Assembly: GCF_047663525.1 (NCBI RefSeq)
Contig: NC_092593.1
Coordinates: 29,414,501-29,478,500 of the forward strand
DNA from: Anas platyrhynchos
Lineage: Eukaryota; Chordata; Aves; Anseriformes; Anatidae
Length of the DNA: 64,000 nt
Direction of reading: 5' to 3'
Part shown: one piece after another, positions 1 through 8,385 of the stretch
Layout: each line of letters starts with the position of its first letter
How positions within the stretch are numbered: the stretch's first letter is position 1
Position numbers and translations under genes: made by a program
Notes under the pieces: generated by a model
The model's input: the letters and a program-made list of their open reading frames with translations, nothing else
The model's database searches: none
What the model was told of the DNA's origin: nothing

Positions 1-63
1 TTGCTTGTACATTATTTTCCTTTTTCTTTTTTCCTTCCCCCTCTCCCCCCTCATCCCTTTCAG
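1..63 (+). other. 3' end of an intron with splice acceptor
   Basis: A pyrimidine-rich run from about position 17 leads into a CAG at 61-63, which is a textbook vertebrate 3' splice site. The sequence that follows has the texture of a terminal exon. The upstream donor lies outside the window, so the intron is inferred from the acceptor alone. Pyrimidine tracts ending in AG also arise by chance, so this remains a prediction. Confidence 0.45.
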
Positions 64-390
64 TCTTTTGTACAGTGAGCAGCTTTCTGCAGGCGTAAGG
101 AATTGTTGCAGATTGTCAGAGTTTATTTTTGGAAAGCGTGCGTTTACCGAGGAGGAGGGAATGCAATGGGCTCTTTTGTATAATGATACCACCGACTGTA
201 TATTTCCTCAGTTCTGTTATAGTAGCTATGTAAAGAAAATAAGGAGTTTTCTTACCTTAAACATAGTAGTATTACAATGGGTGATGTATTTATCCTCCAT
301 GTGGATTGTAGTGAGGATTACACGCGGCTTTAGTAGCTACCATATGGAAGGCTTGTCAGACACTCGTGTGACAACTGGCATTTTCTCTCT

Positions 391-470
391 CACGCACACG
401 GACACACGGACACGCAGACACACAGACACGCACGCACGTGCACACACACACACACACACACACACACCAC
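391..470. repeat. (CA)n microsatellite, interrupted
   Basis: CA dinucleotides are interrupted by CACG and GACA units up to about 440, followed by a purer CA run. It lies in the presumed 3' UTR. Confidence 0.95.
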
Positions 471-1224
471 GTACTTTCTCTCTCCTCCTCTTTCCGAATC
501 ACCGTTGCCGGTAAAGTCGCAACTTTAGCTGCCTGAAGGACTTTTTCCTAAGTTATTTCTCCGAGGAGGTCATGGCGGTGCGCGAGCTGAACCTTCAGCC
601 TTGGCTGGATTTCCCTGTCGCCTCTGGAAAATGGCCCCTAGGAGAAGCAGCTAATCCCTGGCTCGAAGAGTTGAACAGCTTAGAGGAGACCGGATTGACA
701 CGTGTACCTTCTTACAGCAGTGTAGGATAGCACAGATCCCTCGTCTGAACAACCAAGGGTATATTTTTATTTTATTCTGTTATTATGACAACTGACGGGG
801 TCATTTCTAGTAACTTATTTTCCAGTTCTTGAAGGGGCTGTTTTCATTCCATTCAGGACTCGCTTGTGGAAGGAATTTGAAGCATACCATACGTGTGAGC
901 AAATGCAAGAGGCTTTTGTTTTGTTTCTCAGTTTATAATGCAATTGAAAAACCAGACACTACTGTATTTGAGTTTTGCAGACCCAAGTACATTTTAAACT
1001 CACGAATAGCTTCGGTCACTAGGACCATCCTCAGCGTATTCTGAAAATAACCTTCCCGTGTCAAGGCACGGCGTACCTGCAGATGTTGTTTTTTCAAATG
1101 ACCACTTTGCTGCTGTGATCTAAAATTAATCTGGCTGCGGAATCTGGTGACGTACTTTAAATTTTCCTTTAGCCGTTTATAAGCTGTGGGCAGTGACCAC
1201 GTTTACATGATCCTTTCTGTTGTC

Positions 1225-1710
1225 GGGTCTTCCTGGCGGTTTTCGTATTTTCGCTCTCGGTTGTGGCAAACCTCCTCGTGTTCCCGAGGGCCGCCGGCCG
1301 CGCCGAGCTGGTTTCTCTTTCAGCCAGAGACACTCGAGAGCGCGCCGCCTCGCTGCTTTCAGGATGCCGTGTTCGTTTCTTTACATCGTTTTCACCGAGC
1401 TTTTGCCAGGGACGGGAAGACTTCCCAACACCTTTACAGCTCGTCTCCTCCCGAGTCCAGACCGCGGGGATTTCTTTCCTTGCTGTGCCCGCGCCCCAGG
1501 CCCGGATCCTCCCGGTGGCCGCCAAGGGCGCAGGGCAAGAGGAGCCCTCAGTTTTTGAGGCTCTTTTCACCTTTTTGAGCCGTTAGCTTCCTCGTTTCAG
1601 GTGCCGGCTAGGCCGGGCCGCCGGGCCGCCATCATGGCCTCCATCTTGGAGGCGCGGAGCGAGGCCTGGTCGTGGCCGCGCCGCCGGGGAGCGGGCCCGG
1701 TTTGCAGTAC
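1225..1710. promoter_or_regulatory. CpG island inside the presumed 3' UTR
   Basis: By hand I count roughly 50 CpG dinucleotides between 1201 and 1740, in a GC-rich island within otherwise AT-rich DNA. CpG islands usually mark promoters in birds and mammals. Here it sits about 1.2 kb into a sequence that otherwise reads as a 3' UTR. Two YY1-like motifs lie near its right end, oriented for transcription on the minus strand. It may be a promoter for an antisense or downstream transcript, an orphan CpG island with a regulatory role, or evidence that the terminal exon call is incomplete. Confidence 0.7.
1625..1649 (-). promoter_or_regulatory. Two tandem YY1-like motifs in the CpG island
   Basis: On the minus strand the sequence reads CCAAGATGGAGGCC and then ATGATGGCGGCC, both close to the YY1 consensus AAGATGGCGGC. 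In vertebrate promoters this motif often lies just downstream of the start site, with its ATG sometimes serving as the initiation codon. Here that ATG (minus strand, first base 1644) opens a 15-codon reading frame that closes at 1597. This is motif matching by eye, and binding is inferred. Confidence 0.5.
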
Positions 1711-1740
1711 ACAAGTAACCGTTTGGTTTTCCTTTGGGTT

Positions 1741-1780
1741 TTCCTTTTTTTCTTTCTTTTTTTCTTTTTTTTGTTTTTTA
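1741..1780. repeat. T-rich low-complexity tract
   Basis: Runs of T broken by single C and G bases, immediately right of the CpG island. On the minus strand it is a purine tract. Confidence 0.9.
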
Positions 1781-1880
1781 CTTTCGATACGGAACATTCC
1801 TTTTTTATTAGTCGCAGTCATGTATTCATTCCATTCTTCCTTTTGTAAACTTTTTGGGCCCACGTCTTTTATGGGCATTG

Positions 1881-1925
1881 ATATATATAAATATATATAT
1901 AAATATATATGAATATATTTTTTTA
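1881..1925. repeat. TATA/TAAA-type AT-rich microsatellite
   Basis: Alternating ATAT with interspersed AAA units in the presumed 3' UTR. Confidence 0.9.
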
Positions 1926-2021
1926 AGTTTCCTACACCTTGAGGTTGCATGGTCTGTAAGGTTGGCATGTCTTTATATTGTATACAGATTTTGCACGCCA
2001 AACTTGGCAGCTTTGAAAATG

Positions 2022-2077
2022 AAAAAAAAAAAATTGTGTTTTTTTTTTTTCCTTTTTTTCCTTTTTTTTTTTTTTTT
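2022..2077. repeat. Poly(A) followed by poly(T) tract
   Basis: A run of 12 A residues is followed after a few bases by long T runs broken by CC. The A and T runs are self-complementary and could pair in the transcript. Confidence 0.9.
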
Positions 2078-2120
2078 CCTCTCGTGGCATTTGCGGAGAC
2101 TAAAGTTGGGACGTTTTTGT

Positions 2121-2164
2121 CACACACGCACGCACCCACACACGCACCCACACAGATACACACC
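2121..2164. repeat. (CA)n-like microsatellite, interrupted
   Basis: CACA, CGCA and CCCACA units form a degenerate CA repeat, the second in this UTR. Confidence 0.85.
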
Positions 2165-2228
2165 AAGGAAGGAGAGTGGGAACATTTTTTTGCGTCTTAC
2201 TGAACTTAAGAAATTGTGCTTTTTATTG

Positions 2229-2310
2229 TTAAAAAGAAAAAAAAAAAAAGAGTAAATAAAAAGGACTACTTAAACATTTCTCATTTTAAGAAAAAGAAAA
2301 AAAAAGACGT
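2229..2310. repeat. A-rich low-complexity tract
   Basis: Repeated A runs with G and T interruptions. It overlaps a candidate proximal poly(A) signal. Confidence 0.85.
2255..2260 (+). terminator. Candidate proximal poly(A) signal AATAAA
   Basis: A perfect AATAAA lies in an A-rich context, with a T-rich segment downstream. Low-complexity A-rich DNA yields this hexamer easily, so support is modest. Confidence 0.3.
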
Positions 2311-2768
2311 TTATCTAGCACTTGTGACTTACCAATAATAGAGTTTATTGTATTTATGTGGAAACAGTGTTTTTAGGGAAACTACGCAGAACACACAAAG
2401 TTAACTGCCTGTGTCATTTTTTTTTTTTAATTTGGTTGGGTATTTTATTTTAATTTCTTGGCTGGGTGGGGAGGTTGGATGCAACCCTTTGTCAACACAT
2501 GTAGTCATTAATTCTAAGATGATGAATGACGAGGACTTTAAAGAGTTAACTCTTCAGCACAGCTGTGTTAACTTTTTTAAAATTACTTTTACATGATGTA
2601 TTGCTAGGTTTCACTTTAAACAGTCGTGTACTGTGCAACACTGTGGTTTAAAACAAGACTTTACATCAAAAGGAAAACATGTTTCTTCATTGTCATGAAG
2701 TTGGGCTCGTTCTCAGCTCATCTTCTCTTTGTCTTTGATATTGATGAAAAAGTATCCTATTGAAAGAA

Positions 2769-2774
2769 AATAAA
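2769..2774 (+). terminator. Candidate internal poly(A) signal AATAAA
   Basis: A perfect hexamer outside the long A tracts, followed by a TTTTCTGTG-type U/GU-rich segment about 12 bases downstream. This is a reasonable alternative polyadenylation site within the UTR. Confidence 0.4.
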
Positions 2775-2836
2775 TTAACACTTTTCTGTGCTCCATAGTG
2801 GAGGCGCTATTTTCCAATTTATGAGGATGACAAACT

Positions 2837-2860
2837 TATATATATAATATATATATAAAA
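2837..2860. repeat. (TA)n microsatellite
   Basis: Short TA repeat with one AA interruption. Confidence 0.9.
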
Positions 2861-3130
2861 GTGGGGGGAGGGGTTGAAACATTATTCACCCAAGAGCTTA
2901 TTACAGATATGTAGTATCAAAAAGTTGTAACTATATTATATTCTACTTTATACCTATACATGCTCAGTATGACGTCACCATTGGTAGCAGCTACCGGTTT
3001 ACGCTGTAATTTAGACACAATTTCACTCTTATTGTATGGACCCTACTTTAAGTGATGGTAGCATTCTTTGTGCTAAATTTTCTGATGGTCCTTTGTTTTA
3101 CTTGGTGGAGTTGGAATATTTTTCTCATTC

Positions 3131-3198
3131 TTGTTTTCGTTTGTTTTTTTTGTTTCCGTTTTTTTTCTCTTTTTTTCTCTCTTTTTTTTTTTTTTTTT
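3131..3198. repeat. T-rich low-complexity tract
   Basis: Long T runs interrupted by G and C, ending in about 17 T residues, about 100 bases upstream of the distal poly(A) signal. Confidence 0.9.
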
Positions 3199-3300
3199 AC
3201 TGGCCAATGGTGTCTTTCTCTGACAGTACCGACTTCAATTTCAACTTTATTAGGAGTCCAGTATTTTGTACCACATTATGACAACTTGTTATTCTTGTGG

Positions 3301-3310
3301 TGTAAATAAA
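3301..3310 (+). terminator. Distal poly(A) signal overlapping a Pumilio-type motif
   Basis: TGTAAATA at 3301-3308 fits the Pumilio response element UGUANAUA, and AATAAA at 3305-3310 overlaps its last four bases. A GU-rich segment at 3336-3370 (TGTGTTTCTGTTG and TTGTCGTCTGG) is a good downstream cleavage element. The AT-rich UTR texture stops soon afterwards, so this is the likely 3' end of the plus-strand transcript, with cleavage expected near 3325-3335. Confidence 0.6.
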
Positions 3311-3330
3311 AAGAAAAAGTTAATTATAGT

Positions 3331-4739
3331 ACCACCTGTGTTTCTGTTGCTGATCTTCTTGTCGTCTGGTGCCTTCGGTCTGATGTGATATTTCATCTGC
3401 AACATCCACGTGTGTGTTGTGATCTCCGTGGAAAGAAAATTGTTAGAGCTCCTGCCCAATCTCCCTCTGCAGGGTGAGGGCAGTGGGGCTGGAAGCCCGC
3501 CTTCCCACCTCCCCAGGCACGTGCTGTTTTCCCAGTGACTGCAAATGAAGCCACAGACATCCAGGATGGTCTCATCCTTTGGGACAGAGGAGGTGGTGAG
3601 GCATAGCTGGCTTTTGGGAGCACTGCTGGCTCCACTCGCACAAGGATCCTGGCTTGAAGGACCTGGATTCATCCCTGGGTTTGCCCAGGATCAGGACTGA
3701 GGGGCTCCCTGAGGTTCTCAGTGTTCCTCTCAAGTTCAGACGAGTTAAGCAGTTTCACCCTTTTTCTTTTATGGGCTCAATCAGACTTGGTTGTCTTCTA
3801 TTTAGCCTCCATATCATCCTTGTGTCGAGCTCTCTGAATCACCTAAAGTCAAGTTTCCCCATGCATGTCAAATGAAGCATCCTCTGATTTCAAGGCAGCC
3901 AGCTACACTTTGGATCTGATATCCCGTACTTTCATTGCCTCCTTCCTGGATGAAGACAAGTCCTGGGGCACCTGTTTAAGCTAATGCTTGTGTTAGCTCT
4001 GCAGGAAGATTTGCCCATCATATGGGAACTGCTGCAGAGCACAAAAGGGAACGGGCCTGATGCCATCTGCCCTGCAGAGCAGTGTCCCAGCCTGCGAGCA
4101 GTTCCTGAGGCAGTATACAGGGAAGGGTCAAAACCTAGGGACCAACTCCTGGCTTCAGTGTCCTGGCAGCAGTGGTGGCACCACCCTATCTGCAGGCAGG
4201 GACCACGAGGGGCTGGCAGCGGGCTGCAATAACCCCACGTGCCAGCGCTGAGCATCGGGAAGGGTCGTGCAGGAGCTGGGGGAGCCCATCAGCTGTGCTG
4301 AAACCCCACCACCAAGCAACCCGGCCCAGAGGAAAGGGGCTGCTTTCATGGCAGGGCGGGGTGTCTCACACACCATTTCAGTTTCTGTGCAGCGCGTTTG
4401 TCAGAGGTTACTAATCCTTTAAGAAGCCCCAGGTCTCGCTCTGCGAAGCCAAATGTGTGCTTTGGGCTCTGATAAACACTCATTGCTGAGCGGTGCTTTG
4501 GAGACCCTGCAAATCAGGGGGATGGAGGGAGGCTGTTTAAACACGCTGCGTGTTTTGGAGGGTAGCCTGTAACAGCGCTTCCTTTGGCATCCCTAGGACC
4601 AACAGGATCTGATTATCTGCATCTGCAGAAGTGCTTTTTGCTTATCCAAATCCCCCTGGTTAAAACCTGCTGGTCCAGCCCCAGGCATGCAGCTTGCTGG
4701 GGAGCAGGACCTGGCCCGTGAGTGTTGACGTGTCAGGCC
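3331..4739. other. Intergenic stretch, nothing recognised
   Basis: Mixed-composition unique-looking DNA downstream of the plus-strand gene end. No reading frame with a recognisable domain, no interspersed repeat, and no microsatellite of note. Confidence 0.5.
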
Positions 4740-4975
4740 TGCGAATGCATCTGTGATCCAGAGCTGCCTAATCTCGCCTGAAATGCTCCGGGCGCGCTGC
4801 TCGGCGCGAACACGTGGATGTAAACCCGACACGATGCAGCGGGGAGGGCTCAGCGCAGCCGTGTGGCATCCGCGCTGGGGTCTCTGCGGGAAATAATAAT
4901 GCACTTCAATAACTGCTGCCTTAGCAATGGAAATTTTTATAGCCAGAAATCTGTTAATCCTAAAGAAAATAACGG
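4740..4975. promoter_or_regulatory. Candidate conserved noncoding element, CpG-enriched on its left
   Basis: A CpG-enriched core at about 4786-4880 (CGGGCGCGC, TCGGCGCG and ACACGATG patches) passes into AT-rich sequence with GTTAATCC and AATAATAATG. Complex, non-repetitive sequence of this kind is typical of vertebrate enhancers. Conservation was not measured, so the call rests on texture only. Confidence 0.3.
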
Positions 4976-6039
4976 TGTGCTGAAACGAGCGTGCCCCGGC
5001 CCCTTCGTGGTGGTTCCCGGGGCACCTGCGAGCAGCGGCACTGGGGGCTGCCCAGCGGCACTGGGCTGGGGCTCAATGTCCTTTCCCCTTCCCCTTCTGT
5101 GCTTAGGTGGCATTTTGCTTGATTTTTCTCCTTCTTAAAGGAGGAAGAGGCTGTTCCTCACTCTGGGCAAGGAGTCAAGACTTTGCGCTTTAAACAAAGG
5201 TCCCTGTAGGAACAGGAGTGCTGCAGGGGAAAGAACAGGGTCCAATATTAAACGCACAGCCTGAGCACACGGGGGGCAAGAGTTCAGCCTGTGCCAGCAA
5301 TACGTCCTGGTTTTACGACAGGATTTGGCTCTGCGCTGAGTGGAAACTTTCTCCTGGGGCTGGTGCATGTTTGATCCTCTTACGGGCTGCTCTAAAGCCC
5401 GTTTGGGGGGCTGGGAATGCGTTTGTTCCCCCTGCCTGGATGGGACACGCAAGATGTAAGTGTAATCCACAAAGCTGCCCTGGGCAGTAACACCCCATAT
5501 TTTCCAAGGCAGCCCCAAAAGGTTGGTGGCATCCGCTGCTAAAGCCATACAGTGGGATGGGCTGATGGCTGCAGGTGCCCCACTCAGAGCCCTGTGGGTG
5601 TTGGATCACATCGTGGTGCCCAGCATGGCACGTGGAAAGTTGTATTAAGCACAAACGAGCAAGCTCGGGGGAATACAGCAATCTCAGAGCTGGCTGATCT
5701 AAAGCAGACAAGAAGATTGGTCTGAGGTGCCCCAGCTGTGTTTGGAAGCCTCCTGAGATCAGACTGCTTGCCTCCATTGGCTTCGAGGTCCTCTTGTCTC
5801 CTGAGCAAATGTGCAGGATGGCCATCGCTCTGAGCTGCTCAGGGACCAGCAAAAGCTGGCAAATCTCTGGCAATGCAAGAAAACCAGGCCCTCAGCAGGG
5901 CCGTGCAATGCTGCTTGGTCCCAGCATAACAGAATATATTTTAATAATTGTGAAAGAAAAAAAAAGAAACCTTCTTAGGCTGTGGGGAAGTCACAGCCTG
6001 CTCTTGTTTTACAACAGCGTAACTTAGCAAAAACAGTTC
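4976..6039. other. Intergenic stretch with one tiny tandem duplication
   Basis: No gene recognised. A 13-base unit, CAGCGGCACTGGG, occurs twice at 5033 and 5053 (period 20). The rest is unremarkable single-copy-looking DNA. Confidence 0.5.
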
Positions 6040-6235
6040 CTGCTGAGGCTGGAGAATATATTCATATTTCATGGCTGTGCAAATAAAGTCTCTCACAGGC
6101 TGCGCTAATGAAAGGCTTCAGCAGGGAAGAAGCAAGCGTGGAAGAACTAATTACAGGTTTAGAGGGAACATGGATCATCTCCGCATGTACCGGGGCGCTT
6201 ATCAGGTCTGCCTGTGAGATTTCTAGTTGCAAGGA
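6040..6235. promoter_or_regulatory. Candidate conserved noncoding element with homeodomain-type motifs
   Basis: The block carries TTCATATTTCAT, CTAATGAAA and ACTAATTACAG within complex sequence. TAATTA and TAATGA are core homeodomain sites. It is bordered by plainer DNA on both sides. Motifs were seen directly; the enhancer role is inferred. Confidence 0.3.
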
Positions 6236-8035
6236 CGTGGAAATCCTCAGGGCTGTGCACCTCTGGCCAAGGCTGAGTACCCCCAGCCTTCACCCTGGCA
6301 GTCTTCCTCACGAGCAGGCCCTGGTGGGTACCTGTACAGTTTCTCCTTAGGCAGGCAGGTAGTGATGGGGCTTTCCAAACACTGCGACACCAACACATGC
6401 AGCTGTGGAAGGGCCCCTCGTTACTTAAGCACTCATTAGTTAAGCCTGACCAGCTGTGCGGCCTTCATCCTCACAGGTTTTCAAGATGAGGCTGGATGAA
6501 GCCCTGAGCTGAGCAACCTGGTCACAGCTGACCCTGCTTTGAGCAGGGGGTTGGGATGGAGACTTCCTGAGCACCCTTCCTGCCTGAATTGTCCCATGAA
6601 CCCTCTGGAAACCTATAATTGGGAAGTTATTCCCCTGTGTGCTGCTGTGTTTTGGTACTTCTGCTTTTCCAGCAGCCTGGCTACAGCTAAGCCCTCCAGC
6701 CCCCATGGCTCAGGAGCCGATTCTTGCCTACTCAGGGACTTGTCTCTTGAATTTTGTGCTCATTTTCATGTGGTGCTTAAGCTTGAGAGTGCCCACAAGG
6801 CCTGGGACCGGTGCAGGAGCAGCCGGTGCTTGGCCAGGAGACTGCAGACCTGGGACCTGCCTCCCCTCCGGGACCAGCCAGGGCTTTGCTTTCAGAGCTC
6901 AGAAGGAGACCACGCGCTTCTCTAGGTAAGCCATGGGGAGCCCATGCCTGGTTTCTCCTCACCCCCAAATTTAAAGCATGCTAATTGCTTCAGTAGCACT
7001 AATGAGGGTTGATAAAAGATTGTAGCATGCATTGCCCCCCTGCTGCAGCACCTCTTTCCCTAGCCAAGCTGCTGCCTGATCCTAAGGGGAAAAAAAGGTA
7101 TGGATTCTGCAATTTCAATGTATTTAAAGGAAAAAAAAACTTTTATTTGAGGATGTGTGTACAGAGAGCATGGTGTGTTTGTGCTTGTATCAAAGCAGAG
7201 CTCTCAAATGGTCAGCGGTTACAGAGGTCCTGCAGGAACATGAGACCTGTTTTCCATTAGATGAGGAAGGGAATGGGGAGCAATTCCTGAGTTTTAAAGG
7301 GGATTAAATATCCAGAGTCCTTGAGAAAGCTTTCAAAATTTCACTCTTCAATTATGTGTTTTAGTTTGAAGGAGGAGAAGGAAAAAAAAAAAAATCCCTC
7401 TTTCCCAACTGCGTAGAGCAATTTCTGAAATCCTCCCCAATCCCTGTGAATAATAGAGGCAGCGCGAGCTTAGCAACTGCGTTTCAGCCGGCTCGGGTCA
7501 TTCAGTGGTGAGCAGCAGGAATTTCTGGGTGGCTCTGGGGCCTGTTTACCTGGGATGTGGGGCTCAGCACTGATGAGGGTCCCTGCCTGCCCACCGAGCC
7601 CAGCCACAGCAGGGTTGTGCTGGGCTCCAGGGCATCCTCCGGTCTCAAATTGTTTTCTGTTATGCGCTGGGAGAATGAAGATTGGAACCAAAGGGGATAA
7701 AATACACCTTTGGGAAAGGTGGTGGTTGTGAAGGGGAGGCAAGCTGGAGCAGAAACTATGGGAAAAACACTGCTGGGAGCCCCAGGAGTGTCCCAAACCC
7801 AAGGAGTGCTGGGCAGATGCTGGTGCAGCCAAGAGGAGTGGGTCTGTGTGGCAACCTGGCATCCCCTGGCTTTATTTTTTTTGACTGAGGAGCCCAGGGA
7901 TGCCCACAGTGGGGTCAGCTCCTGAACCTCAGCTCAGGGGGATGCAATGGGGCCGCCGTGTAGCTGTGAGCTCACCCCGCGGGGCGGCTTCCCATAGCGC
8001 CGGCTGGAAGCCGCCCAGGGCTGCCTGGTTTCCTC
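6236..8035. other. Intergenic stretch, nothing recognised
   Basis: Only short A runs (7130 and 7381-7394) and chance reading frames. Confidence 0.5.
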
Positions 8036-8385
8036 CGTGCTGATTGATGACGGCTTCTAATACGCTGATATACTTCTCCCGTTTTATGGGGCGATTGATG
8101 CTTAGCATGTGGTTGGGTAAATGGCTCTGCGTTCGGCGGTGTAACAAATTGCCTTGGCCAAGTTTATCTGTTGGGCTTCATTAGGGACCTCTGTTGCGCC
8201 AGATTCTGGGGGTGCTGAAAATGAGACTTGAATTGAGTTATTCCTTGCGGGTTGCAGGCTAATTCTTCTTTCATCTAAAGCCTTTTCATATTTGACCTCT
8301 CTCCCCCTTATCTGTGACGGGTAATTTGATTTGCACTGTTATTTCAAAACAATTCCTTTTGGTTCCCTTTATGAGTCGAGAAAGG
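8036..8385. promoter_or_regulatory. Candidate enhancer-like block with PBX-HOX-type sites
   Basis: TGATTGATGA at 8041-8050 matches the PBX-HOX composite site TGATTGAT exactly. A second close copy, CGATTGAT, lies at 8092-8099. A palindromic TTGGCCAA (NFI-type half sites) at 8154-8161 is followed by a GATA-type TTTATCTG. Several TTCATC and TTTCATAT elements follow. The whole block is complex, repeat-free sequence. Motifs are seen; regulation of a nearby gene is inferred. Confidence 0.38.

Larger units (their letters stand above)
64..3330 (+). other. Probable terminal exon, mostly 3' UTR, of an unidentified plus-strand gene
   Basis: The stretch follows a strong acceptor and ends about 20 bases after an AATAAA at 3305-3310, with a GU-rich downstream element at about 3336-3370. 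In between it is AT-rich, full of T, A and CA tracts, and contains no interspersed repeat I recognise, as expected of a long vertebrate 3' UTR. Two of the three frames close soon after the acceptor (stops within 15 and 35 bases). The third stays open to 514 but runs through a CA microsatellite and does not look like protein. At most a few C-terminal codons are therefore likely here. I could not identify the gene from the UTR. An alternative is the last exon of a long noncoding RNA. A CpG island interrupts the UTR at about 1.2-1.7 kb, which is unusual. Confidence 0.55.

Noticed and set aside
1597..2166. 189-codon open frame on the minus strand through the CpG island edge
   Set aside because: Most of it translates A/T-rich tracts into Lys-rich low complexity. 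Only the last 15 codons, after the YY1-type ATG, lie in the CpG island.
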